A stretch of 36,908 bases of DNA from Myxococcales bacterium. Its GTDB lineage: Bacteria; Myxococcota_A; Polyangia; Polyangiales; Polyangiaceae. Location: positions 1 through 36,908 of the forward strand of contig PLYU01000289.1 in the NCBI GenBank assembly GCA_003153495.1. Reading direction: 5' to 3'. A program made the translations under genes and the position numbers. The notes beneath the pieces are model-generated. The model saw only the letters and a program-made list of their open reading frames with translations. It was not told the origin of the DNA and did not search any database. Positions 24,911-32,843 of this stretch are shown here, in pieces. Within the stretch, counting starts at the first letter, position 1; each line of letters opens with the position of its first letter.

Positions 24911-26434
24911 ATGAGCGACGAGCTCGCAGAACAGAACCGCGTGCTCCGCGAGCGCGTCGCGCAGCTCGAGAAGGCGCTGACCACGGGCGCCGACCCGATC
25001 CTGCGGGCGCTGGGCGAGCACGCTCCGGCGTTCCTGAACGTGGTGACTCCGGACGGCCGGTCGCTCGCGACGGGCAGGACCTCCGAAGGCTTCGGCTCCG
25101 TCGTCGGGAGGAGCGTGTTCGAGTTCACCGACCCGGGCCACCACGAAGCCCAGCGCGCGGCGCTCGCCCGCGTGTGTGCCACCGGGGCTCCGGTCGTCTA
25201 CGAAGTCGTCGGCTACGGCGAGAACGGCGAGCCGGGACATTCGTACATCGTCCGCGCGATTCCTCTGCTCGAAGCCGGAAAGGTCGGCGCGATCGTGCTC
25301 GTGCCGGCCGACATCACCGAGCGCGTACGGCTGGAGCGCTCCCTCGCGGAGAGCGAACAGGCCCTCCGGCTGGCCGTCGGCGCGGCGAAGATCGGCTTCT
25401 GGCGATGGGACATGCGGGCCGACACCATCGAGTGGGACCGCCGCGTTTGCGAGATCTGGGGCGTCGCCGAGACGCCGGCCAGCGTCGACCGCTACATGGC
25501 CCTCGTTCACCCGGACGATCGGGCGCTCATCGAAGGCGTCGTGCGCGAGGTGCGCGAGACCGGCGTCTACCCGACCCTCGAGCACCGGCTGGCGGCCACG
25601 GCCGGGGGGGGCGAGCGGTGGGTCCTCGCGGCGGGGAGCGTGCTCAGAGACGCGAAAGGCAAGCCGAGCGTCCTGATGGGCGGCGTGCTCGACATCACCG
25701 AGCAGAAGCGCATGGCCACCCAGATGGAGCGGGCCGAGCGCGTCGAGTCGATCGGGCAGCTCACGGCGGGCCTCGCCCACAACTTCAACAACCTCCTCGC
25801 GGTGGTCGTCCCCAACCTCGAGCTCGCGCTAGCGAAGGCCGCGGAGCCGCAGCGTTCGAATCTCTCCGTCGCGCTCGACGCGTCGCTCCAGGCGCGAGAC
25901 CTCATCAAGAGCCTGCTCGAGCTCGGGCGCAAGCGGCCGGCCCTGGCCCGCGAGCCGGCCGACCCGCGCGTGGTGGTGGGCCGCGTCGAGACGATCTGCC
26001 GGATGACCTTCCCGCGCGACATCACCATCACCCACACGATCGACCCGACCGTGGGGCACGTGTCGATGCCCCCGACCGATCTCGAACAGGTGCTGCTCAA
26101 CCTCCTGCTCAACGCGCGCGACGCCGTGGAGAAGGTAGAGGGGCCCGGCCGCCGCATCGACCTGCGCCTCGAGCGCCTCGCCGGCGGGGCGGGCGCGCCG
26201 AGCGTCCGCCTTCAGGTCGCCGACTCGGGAGTCGGCATGACCGAGGACGTTCGCCGACGGATCTTCGAGCCGTTCTTCACGACGAAGCCCCCGTATCAGG
26301 GCAGCGGCCTGGGCTTGGCCAACGCCGCCGCACGCGTCCGCGAGGCCGGCGGGCTGCTCGAGTGCGAGAGCACGCCCGGCGTCGGCACCACGCTCACCCT
26401 CGTCCTGGCCGAGGTGCCGGCCTCCGTCCGATGA
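24911..26434 (+). CDS. Soluble PAS-PAS sensor histidine kinase
   Basis: A 507-residue kinase without membrane segments. A short coiled coil (ELAEQNRVLRERVAQLEKAL) leads to PAS 1 (about 25-135) and PAS 2 (about 145-265, with IGFWRWDMRADTIEWDRRVC, MALVHPDDR and a PAC tail VLDITEQKRMA). The phospho-acceptor box is GLAHNFNNLLAVV with His290. The ATPase has the N-box LLNARDAVE, G1 DSGVGM, F-box FEPFFTTK and G2 GSGLGL, all intact. No response regulator gene is next to it, so its partner is elsewhere. The phosphodonor family is the HxFNN type of two-component hybrids. Its 3' end overlaps the convergent acyltransferase gene by 41 bases. Confidence 0.88.
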   Translation: MSDELAEQNRVLRERVAQLEKALTTGADPILRALGEHAPAFLNVVTPDGRSLATGRTSEGFGSVVGRSVFEFTDPGHHEAQRAALARVCATGAPVVYEVVGYGENGEPGHSYIVRAIPLLEAGKVGAIVLVPADITERVRLERSLAESEQALRLAVGAAKIGFWRWDMRADTIEWDRRVCEIWGVAETPASVDRYMALVHPDDRALIEGVVREVRETGVYPTLEHRLAATAGGGERWVLAAGSVLRDAKGKPSVLMGGVLDITEQKRMATQMERAERVESIGQLTAGLAHNFNNLLAVVVPNLELALAKAAEPQRSNLSVALDASLQARDLIKSLLELGRKRPALAREPADPRVVVGRVETICRMTFPRDITITHTIDPTVGHVSMPPTDLEQVLLNLLLNARDAVEKVEGPGRRIDLRLERLAGGAGAPSVRLQVADSGVGMTEDVRRRIFEPFFTTKPPYQGSGLGLANAAARVREAGGLLECESTPGVGTTLTLVLAEVPASVR

Positions 26435-27410
26435 ATGGCCTGCGCCCCGCCGTGAGCTCGTCGAGCATCGCCTGCATCTTCGTCTCGACCTGCGCGTAGC
26501 ACCGGTCGAGGGCGGCCGGGTCGTGCGCGTCGCCGGGGCCGAGCTCGGGCCAGGTCATCGGCGGCCCGAACGCGATCGACGTCTGCGCCGGGAGGGGAAG
26601 GTACGGCAGGAACCCCGTCGTGATCCCCCACGGCAGCGCCGCCACGATCGGGCAGACGTCGGTGCGCGCCCACCTGTGCATCCGGAGCGCCTTCGCGAGC
26701 CGGTCGCCCCGCGTCAGCACGACGAGCTGCTCGTGCGTGCCGGCGCTCACGACGGGGACGATGGGCACGCCGGCCTCGAGGGCGAGGCGCACGAAACCCT
26801 TCCGCCCTCCGAGGACGATGCGGTTGCGGTCCCGCCAGGGGCGGAACGTTTCGAGGTCCGACCCCGGATACACCAGGACGATGCCGCCCCGGTCGAACAC
26901 CCGGCGGGCGTTCCGGTGGCCGGCGCGCAGCGCGCCGAGCTTGAGCGCGTAGCGCCTCAGCTGCTCGTCGTAGAAGAGAAAATCGTGCGCGAGGGCATAG
27001 ATTGCGCGCTCCGGTCCGTAGCGGTCCCAGATCGCCACCTGGGTGAAGAACCCGTCGGTGGGGAGCATGGCGCCGTTGTGGTTGCCGACGAGCAGGACCG
27101 GCCCGTGCGCCGGTACGTTGTCGACGCCCTGCACCTCGAGGCGGAAGTAGAAGCGGCCCAGGGCCCGGAAGAGGTCCGCCGCGAGGCGCGCGAAGTCGGG
27201 GCTCCGGGCGTCGGGATCGTCGGCGACGCTGTCGCGCTTGTGGCGCAGGCTCATCGCGTAGCGCAGAAACTTCGCCGCCAGGATCGGGGGGGAGGTGAGC
27301 TCGAGTCGGTCGCGCAGCGGGACGAGCGCTTTCAGCCGTCCCACCCAGTCGCGAGCCCCGCGAGCGTCCTCGCGCACCTCCTCGATGACGTCGTCGATGC
27401 GGATGTCCAT
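26394..27410 (-). CDS. Glycerolipid-type acyltransferase (PlsC-like)
   Basis: From ATG 27410 a 338-residue acyltransferase of the PlsC / Tmem68-like group. The N-terminal 75 residues are helical. Then come RFYFRLEVQGVDNVP, the acyl-acceptor motif LLVGNHNGAMLPTDG (His and Asp), the GIVLVYPGSD...FRPW block, the DRNRIVLGGRKGFVRLALEA strand and GVPIVPVVSAGTHEQLV. The order is as in family members that put an acyl chain onto glycerol-type or sterol-type alcohols. It is divergent from the fadD gene at 27519 (108 bases apart), so the two may share a control region. The long open frame to 28145 is only the shadow of fadD. The C-terminal overlap with the kinase gene is unusual. Confidence 0.85.
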   Translation of the reverse strand: MDIRIDDVIEEVREDARGARDWVGRLKALVPLRDRLELTSPPILAAKFLRYAMSLRHKRDSVADDPDARSPDFARLAADLFRALGRFYFRLEVQGVDNVPAHGPVLLVGNHNGAMLPTDGFFTQVAIWDRYGPERAIYALAHDFLFYDEQLRRYALKLGALRAGHRNARRVFDRGGIVLVYPGSDLETFRPWRDRNRIVLGGRKGFVRLALEAGVPIVPVVSAGTHEQLVVLTRGDRLAKALRMHRWARTDVCPIVAALPWGITTGFLPYLPLPAQTSIAFGPPMTWPELGPGDAHDPAALDRCYAQVETKMQAMLDELTAGRRPFIGRRPAPRPGRG

Positions 27411-27518
27411 CCCGCCAGGCCACCCATGCAAGTCGCGCGCGAGTCTTGCAACAACACCGTCAGCGAGTGCGGGGCGCCCCGGCACGCGCACAGCCAGGGC
27501 GGAAGGGTACAGGGCATC

Positions 27519-29345
27519 ATGAGCACCTCCAGCGTCGGTAATCTCGTTTCCTTGCTCGCTGCGTCCGTACACGCGCACGGCGAGCGCCCGCTCTTCGGGA
27601 CGCGCGGCGATGCCGGATGGGGCTGGATGAGCTACGGCGACTTCGCGCGCCGCGTCGACGCGCTTCGCGCGGGCCTCGCGGGCCTCGGCGTCGCCCCCGG
27701 CGATCGCGTGGCAGTCATCTCGCGCAATCGCGTCGAGTGGGCGGTCGGCTGCTACGCGACCGCGGGGCTCGGCGCCGCCTACGTTCCGATGTACGAGGGG
27801 CAGACCGAGCGCGACTGGACGCACATCCTGTCCGACAGCGGCGCCAGGGTCTGCCTGGTGTCCGGCGGCGCGGTCGGGCCGCGCGTCGCAGCCGTCGCGC
27901 GCGGAATCCCGACGCTGGCGCACGTGGTCGACTTCGACGCGCCGGCCGACGACCCGCGAGGCTACGCAGGCCTGCTCGCAGCCGGCGAGCGCTCGCCGGT
28001 CGCGCCGGTCGCGCTCGCCGGCAGCGAGATGGCCGAGCTCTGCTACACGTCCGGGACGACGGGGCGGCCCAAGGGCGTGCGGCTGACTCACGCGAGCATC
28101 GTGTCCAACGTCGAGGCGGTCACGCGGCTGCTGCCGCTGTCGCACGCGGACCGGTCCCTCGCGTTTCTACCCTGGGCCCACGTATTCGGCGGCGACGAGC
28201 TGCACGGCATGATCCTGCTCGGAGCGTCGGTGGCCATCTGCGAGGACGTCGACCGGCTGGTCGGCGAGCTGAAGGAGGTGAAGCCCACGTTGCTGTTCGC
28301 CGTGCCGCGCGTCTGGAACCGCGTCTTCCAGAACGTCAGGCACGGGTTGACCGAGCAGCCTCGCCTCGTGCAGGCGCTCTTCCAGCGCGCCACCCGGGCC
28401 CGGCACCGGCGGCGGGCCGGCGAGGCGTTGCCCGCCGGCGACGCGCTCGCCCTGGCGCTCGCGAATCGCCTCGTGTTCCCCAAGATCCGCCAGCGCTTCG
28501 GAGGCCGGCTCCGCTACGCCTTCTCGGCGGCGGCGGCCCTGTCGCCGGAGGTGGCCGAGTTCATCGACGACCTGGGAATCGTCGTCCTCGAGGCCTATGG
28601 CCTCACCGAGACGAGCGCGTGCGCGACCATCAACAGGCCCGAGGACCGCCGCATCGGGAGCGTGGGCAAGCCCATCCCGGGCGTGCGCGTGGAGCTGGAC
28701 ACGAAGGCGCCCGGCGCCGAGGGCGGCGAGGGCGAGATCGTCGTCTACGGCCACTGCGTCATGGCCGGCTACCACAACCTCCCCGCGGAGACGGCCACGA
28801 CTCTGACCGCCGACGGCGGCCTGCGCACCGGCGACCTGGGCCGGTTCGACTCCGACGGCTTCCTCTACGTCACCGGGCGCATCAAGGAGATCTACAAGCT
28901 CGAGAACGGCAAGTACGTGGCCCCGGCCGCCCTCGAAGAGCAGCTCACCCTGAGCCCGCTCATCGAGCAGGCGTTCGTCTACGGCGCCAACAGGCCCCAC
29001 AACGTCGCGCTGCTGGTGCCCAACCGCGAGGCCCTCCTGGCGTGGGCGCGGGCGCGCGGCAAGGACGCGACGCCGTTCGGAGAGCTTCTGTCCGACGCGG
29101 ACGTGCGCGCCGTCTTCGAGGGCGTGGTCGTCGCCGCGGGCGAGGGGTTCCGGGGCTACGAGCGCATCGGTCGGTTCGCGCTCATCGAGGACGGGTTCTC
29201 GACCACCAACGGGCTGCTCACCCCGACGCTCAAGGTGAAGCGGTCCGAGGTCCTCAAGCGATACCAGGGCTCGCTCGAGACTCTCTTCGCGGCGCGCGAG
29301 CCGGACCGCCGCCGCGAGGACGGCGAGGTGGCGCACCACGCATGA
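27519..29345 (+). CDS. Long-chain acyl-CoA ligase (FadD15-like)
   Basis: A 608-residue AMP-forming ligase. ATG 27519 has AGGG and GGAAGGG upstream. Motifs: ELCYTSGTTGRPKGVRLTH, FLPWAHVFGGDEL, the large family insert with VPRVWNRVFQNV, AFSAAAALSPEV, VLEAYGLTETSACATI, RTGDLGRFDSDGFLYVTGRI, KEIYKLENGKYVAP and the C-terminal Lys in TPTLKVKRSEVLKRY. The insert and the KLENGKYV block are those of long-chain ACSL/FadD15 enzymes, which make acyl-CoA. A second activating enzyme next to a FAAL suggests two differently activated acyl chains. It converges on the SCP2-hydrolase gene with only 3 bases between the stops. Confidence 0.9.
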   Translation: MSTSSVGNLVSLLAASVHAHGERPLFGTRGDAGWGWMSYGDFARRVDALRAGLAGLGVAPGDRVAVISRNRVEWAVGCYATAGLGAAYVPMYEGQTERDWTHILSDSGARVCLVSGGAVGPRVAAVARGIPTLAHVVDFDAPADDPRGYAGLLAAGERSPVAPVALAGSEMAELCYTSGTTGRPKGVRLTHASIVSNVEAVTRLLPLSHADRSLAFLPWAHVFGGDELHGMILLGASVAICEDVDRLVGELKEVKPTLLFAVPRVWNRVFQNVRHGLTEQPRLVQALFQRATRARHRRRAGEALPAGDALALALANRLVFPKIRQRFGGRLRYAFSAAAALSPEVAEFIDDLGIVVLEAYGLTETSACATINRPEDRRIGSVGKPIPGVRVELDTKAPGAEGGEGEIVVYGHCVMAGYHNLPAETATTLTADGGLRTGDLGRFDSDGFLYVTGRIKEIYKLENGKYVAPAALEEQLTLSPLIEQAFVYGANRPHNVALLVPNREALLAWARARGKDATPFGELLSDADVRAVFEGVVVAAGEGFRGYERIGRFALIEDGFSTTNGLLTPTLKVKRSEVLKRYQGSLETLFAAREPDRRREDGEVAHHA

Positions 29346-29348
29346 GCC

Positions 29349-30611
29349 TCAGGCCTTCGTCGGGTCGGCGAGAAACTCGCGGATGCGGGCGTTGGTGCGG
29401 GCCGGAAGCTCGAACTGGGGGACGTGCCCGCAGTCGTGGAAGACCTCGCAGGTCGCCGATGGCAACGCGTGGCGCACATGGCGCGCGAAGGCCCGCGGAA
29501 CGAGCCAGTCCTTGTCGCCGAAGATGAAGAGCGCCGGAGGCGACAGCGACGGCAGGCGGTCCCAGAAGCCCTTCGTGCCGTGCGGGTCCTCGAGGTAGAT
29601 CTCCCGGGCCCCGTGGAAGAAGGCGACGCGGCCGCGCGGCGTGGCGTAGATGCGCACGAACTCGTCTGCGGCTGCGTTGATCGCGGCGTCGGAGACGCGC
29701 TCGTGGTGGGCGAAGAGCGAGCGTACGAACGACGCGACCATGCGGTGGAGCATCGGCAGCGGGAGCGCCGCCAGCTCCGGCCTCAGCAGGCGTACGAGGC
29801 CGGCCGCCGCGCGGTAGCGCCGCCACGCCATCGACGGGGCCAGCAGGACCAGCCTGTCGACGCGGGAGGGAGAGAGCAGCCCGACCTCGAGCGCGACGCG
29901 GCCGCCCATCGAGTTGCCCACGAGGCTCGCGCGCTGCAGCCCCACCGCGTCGAGGAACGCGACCGTCCAGCGGGCGAGATAGTCGGCTTGCAGGCGTCGC
30001 AGGGGCTTGTCGGTCTCGCCGAAGCCAGGCAGGTCGACGGCGATGACGCGGTGGTCCTGCGAGAGGTCCCACAGCGTCGGCAGGAAGGAGGCGCCCGTGG
30101 CGCCGAGGCCGTGCAGGAGGACCACCGGGGGAGCGTCGGGAGGGCCGGCCTCGAGGTAGAACGCCTCGAGGCCATCGGCGGTGGTGCGCTGGCATCGCAC
30201 GGCGCGCGAGCGCATCGCGCCGGGAGGGTGCAGCAGATCGTCGAGCTCGAGGGTGAGGGCGATGTTGCCGCGGAGGAAGAGGCGGCCTTCGAGGAAGGCC
30301 TCGACGCCGGTCAGACGCCCATCGAGCACGCGCACGAGCGTCTCCGGATCGCCGAACACCGTGGACGTCGGACGGGCCACCCCGCCGGGCGTGAGCTTGA
30401 CCTGGTCGTTGCGGATGTCGACGGTGAACCGCCCGGCGCGCCCGCCGTCGAACACGATGCGGGCCTTGCGTCCGGCGATGCGCACGGACGGCCGGGCGAC
30501 GCGCGCCCGGAGGGCCTCTTCGAGGGCGCGCCGCTCGGGGAGGTCCGCGCGGCGGCCGACGCGCAGACGGTCCCACGGCACCAGAGAGCGTAGCGGTCGC
30601 ACGCCTCTCAT
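29349..30611 (-). CDS. SCP2 domain fused to an alpha/beta hydrolase
   Basis: From ATG 30611 (420 residues). Residues 40-130 are a sterol-carrier-protein-2-like lipid-binding domain: VRIAGRKARIVFDGGRAGRF, the block TVFGDPETLVRVLDGRLTGV and EAFLEGRLFLRGNIALTLEL. After a linker the hydrolase begins (VVLLHGLGATGASFLPTLWD), with the nucleophile elbow LVGNSMGG (Ser234), acid in FGDKDWL and His in CGHVPQFE. Both parts look intact. SCP2 domains carry fatty acyl or sterol lipids, so the fusion probably brings a hydrophobic substrate to the hydrolase. Placed between fadD and the KAS III pair, it is the best candidate for the OleB-type or chain-release step. It is divergent from the KAS III gene (179 bases apart). 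Confidence 0.88.
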   Translation of the reverse strand: MRGVRPLRSLVPWDRLRVGRRADLPERRALEEALRARVARPSVRIAGRKARIVFDGGRAGRFTVDIRNDQVKLTPGGVARPTSTVFGDPETLVRVLDGRLTGVEAFLEGRLFLRGNIALTLELDDLLHPPGAMRSRAVRCQRTTADGLEAFYLEAGPPDAPPVVLLHGLGATGASFLPTLWDLSQDHRVIAVDLPGFGETDKPLRRLQADYLARWTVAFLDAVGLQRASLVGNSMGGRVALEVGLLSPSRVDRLVLLAPSMAWRRYRAAAGLVRLLRPELAALPLPMLHRMVASFVRSLFAHHERVSDAAINAAADEFVRIYATPRGRVAFFHGAREIYLEDPHGTKGFWDRLPSLSPPALFIFGDKDWLVPRAFARHVRHALPSATCEVFHDCGHVPQFELPARTNARIREFLADPTKA

Positions 30612-30790
30612 CACTTAAGCGTCGCCCGGGAAGGCGGCAAGGCGCCCGCGGGCGGAACGCACGCTTTGCGCGGGGCCGCGGGTCCTGCGCCGCTGCGGCG
30701 AAGAGCAGGCGCAGACGGCCCGGGCCGGGCCGATCGGTGCACGGTGCGGAGCGTGCATCAGGGCACGGCGTGGGCACCGACCCCTCATGG

Positions 30791-31876
30791 ATGCTCGCCG
30801 AACGGCGGTGGAAGGACGGCGCTGGCCCGCCGTGCGCCGCGCGCATCGAGAGCATCGGCGCCAGGCTGCCAAAGCGCCGGCTGACCTCGCGAGAGCTCGT
30901 GGCGGGGATGCGGCACCGCACGCACATCGACCTCGAGCGCCTGACGGGCATCCGCGAGAGACGCGTCTGCTCGGACGGTGAGGACTCGTTCACCCTCGCC
31001 GTCGACGCTGCGCGCGACTGCCTCGCGCGGTCGTCGCTGCGCGCGGAAGAGCTGGAGATGGTCGTGTGCACGAGCATCACGCGCTACGTCGGAGGCCTGT
31101 CCTACCGGCTGGAGCCGCCGCTCAGCCTGTCGGTGAAGGAGGCCATCGGGGCGCCCCGGGCCCGGAGCTTCGACCTCGCCAACGCGTGCGCCGGGATGAT
31201 GACGGGCGTGTTCCTGCTCAACGACTTCATCCGCCGCGGGGCCATCCGGGCCGGCATGGTCGTGAGCGGAGAGTTCATCTCGAGTCTGGGCGCGAACGCC
31301 GCGCGGGACGTGAGAAGTATCTACAGCCGCCAGCTCGCGTCCCTGACCCTCGGCGACGCGGGGGCCGCGGTCATCGTGCAGCGCGCCCCCTCGGGTCGCG
31401 CCGGCATCGCGTTCGCGGGCTTCACGACGATCTCGGAGCACAGCCGGCTGTGCCTCGGGCTTCCGGCGTCGCAGATGCCCGGCGCCGAGATGTTCACGAA
31501 GGCTCGCACCATTCACAAGGTCGCGATGCAGGACGCGCCGCCGCTGGTGGGCGAGGCGCTCGAGGGCAGCGGGCTGCAGCTCTCCGACATCGACTGGCTC
31601 ATCCCGCACCAGACCTCGACGCGCGCGATCCGCGCCGGAGAGCGGGTCCTGCGCGAGCGGTTCGGCGCGGGCCCCAAGCACACCATCGTGAACGTCGAGA
31701 GCTTCGGCAACACGGCGTCGACCACGCACTTCGTGGCGCTGCACAAGTACCTGGGCGAGGGCGCGTTCCGCCGGGGCGAGCGGGTCATGCTGCTATCGGT
31801 GGCGTCGGGGCTCGAGATCGGAGTCATCGTGCTGGTCATGGACGACCTGGTGGAGACCCATGGGCGCACGCATTGA
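30791..31876 (+). CDS. KAS III / OleA-like thiolase-fold condensing enzyme
   Basis: A 361-residue KAS III protein from ATG 30791; an earlier start could add up to 18 residues. Catalytic residues: Cys133 in SFDLANACAGMMTGV, His273 in WLIPHQTSTRAI and Asn307 in ESFGNTASTTHF, so the triad is complete. Blocks such as FDLANAC, LASLTLGDAGAAVIV and SEHSRLCLGLPASQM are like OleA, which joins two fatty acyl-CoAs head to head, rather than FabH. Which acyl donor is used is unknown. It overlaps the next KAS III-like gene by 17 bases, so the two products are made at the same time and probably form one complex. Confidence 0.85.
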   Translation: MLAERRWKDGAGPPCAARIESIGARLPKRRLTSRELVAGMRHRTHIDLERLTGIRERRVCSDGEDSFTLAVDAARDCLARSSLRAEELEMVVCTSITRYVGGLSYRLEPPLSLSVKEAIGAPRARSFDLANACAGMMTGVFLLNDFIRRGAIRAGMVVSGEFISSLGANAARDVRSIYSRQLASLTLGDAGAAVIVQRAPSGRAGIAFAGFTTISEHSRLCLGLPASQMPGAEMFTKARTIHKVAMQDAPPLVGEALEGSGLQLSDIDWLIPHQTSTRAIRAGERVLRERFGAGPKHTIVNVESFGNTASTTHFVALHKYLGEGAFRRGERVMLLSVASGLEIGVIVLVMDDLVETHGRTH

Positions 31877-32768
31877 GTCGGCTGCCAGCTGGCGCGCGCA
31901 CCGAGGCCTCTTCGCGCGGGGCGCGCTGGCGCTGACCGAGATCGCCGCGCGGCGCTGCCTGGACCGCGGGCACCGTCGCCCCGAGGACATCGACCTGCTC
32001 GTCAACGCCGGCGTCTACAAGGACAGGAGCCTCGCCGAGCCGGCGCTCGCGGCGATCATCCAGGAGGATCTCGGCGCCAACCCCGGGCACCCCGCGCGAC
32101 CGCACAGCCACGGGACGTTCTCGTTCGACGTCCTCGACGGGGGGTGCGGGGCCCTCACCGCGCTGGAGCTGGCCGACTCGCTCATACGCGCGGGAACGTC
32201 GCGGCTCGCGCTGATCGTGGCGGGGGATGCCGACCCGTCGCCCCGTACGTCGCACGGGTTCCCTTTCGCGTCCGCCGGCGGGGCGGTCCTGGTCGAGCCG
32301 GGCGAGGGAGGCCAGGGCTTCGAGCGGTTCGCGCAGCGCACGTTCGCGGAGCACGCCGGCCTGTTCGAGGCGTGCGTCGAGTGGGAGGCCGCGAACCCGA
32401 AGGCGCGCAGGGGCGGCAACGTGCTCGTGGTCCGCGAGGATCCGGCGTTCGCCGACAGAGCGATCGCGTGCGCGGTCGAGACGACGGGCGCGTTCCTCGC
32501 TGACCTCGGGCTCCGCGGCGCGGACGTCGACCTGCTCGTGGCCAGCCAGTACCCCCCGCGCCTGGCCGACGAGGTCGCGCGCGCCATGGCCATCCCTCGG
32601 GAGCGGGTCGCTCCGGGCCCCGGCGAGCTCGGGCCGGCGCACACGGCCGGGCCGATCGCCTCGCTCGAGGCGGCGATCGACTCGGGGGCCTTCGCGCTCG
32701 CGCGCAACGTTCTCTTCGTCACGGCGGGAGCCGGGATCACGATCACAGTCGCCCTCTACAGGAGATGA
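31860..32768 (+). CDS. KAS III-like partner lacking His and Asn
   Basis: A 302-residue KAS III homologue that begins about 50 residues later than usual. Cys96 is kept (FDVLDGGCGALTALELA), but the catalytic His position reads LLVASQYPP instead of IPHQ, and the Asn position reads ELGPAHTAGP instead of GNTAS. It should not be a normal condensing enzyme. It may be a structural partner of the upstream protein, as PqsB is to PqsC, or hold an acyl group on the Cys. The ATG overlaps the upstream stop by 17 bases. The fold and length otherwise look intact, with no frame break. Confidence 0.8.
   Translation: MGARIESAASWRAHRGLFARGALALTEIAARRCLDRGHRRPEDIDLLVNAGVYKDRSLAEPALAAIIQEDLGANPGHPARPHSHGTFSFDVLDGGCGALTALELADSLIRAGTSRLALIVAGDADPSPRTSHGFPFASAGGAVLVEPGEGGQGFERFAQRTFAEHAGLFEACVEWEAANPKARRGGNVLVVREDPAFADRAIACAVETTGAFLADLGLRGADVDLLVASQYPPRLADEVARAMAIPRERVAPGPGELGPAHTAGPIASLEAAIDSGAFALARNVLFVTAGAGITITVALYRR
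32760..32764 (+). promoter_or_regulatory. Shine-Dalgarno AGGAG at ideal distance from ATG 32772
   Basis: AGGAG lies within the last codons of the KAS III-like gene and 7 bases before ATG 32772. Such a good site implies that a gene starts, or once started, there. Confidence 0.55.
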
Positions 32769-32771
32769 CAC

Positions 32772-32816
32772 ATGGCCAGCCCGTTCGGCGCCCCCGGTTT
32801 CCCGCGCGCGCCGTAG
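32772..32816 (+). CDS. 14-codon stub behind the KAS III pair
   Basis: ATG 32772 opens only MASPFGAPGFPRAP before TAG 32814-32816. It is 3 bases after the KAS III-like stop and has a near-perfect ribosome site. Either a third operon gene was cut down to its first codons, or a very short peptide is made. A candidate terminator follows 8 bases later, so nothing else belongs to this transcript. Confidence 0.35.
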   Translation: MASPFGAPGFPRAP

Positions 32817-32823
32817 AGAGAAG

Positions 32824-32842
32824 ACCGCCGCATCCTGGCGGT
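32824..32842. terminator. Stem-loop between convergent operons
   Basis: ACCGCC and GGCGGT form a 6-bp GC-rich stem with a 7-base loop, followed by TTTC on the plus strand. It stands just behind the KAS III operon and right at the stop of the convergent DsbA gene (32844). The U-tract is short, so it would be a modest intrinsic terminator, possibly working in both directions. Confidence 0.45.
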
Positions 32843-32843
32843 T

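Noticed and set aside
24389-25780. 463-codon minus-strand frame opposite the lipase and kinase genes
   Set aside because: It is antisense to two genes with complete catalytic motifs and has no motif of its own.
26523-27518. N-terminal extension of FadD to 940 residues
   Set aside because: The extension is antisense to the acyltransferase. ATG 27519 has a ribosome site and gives the normal family length.
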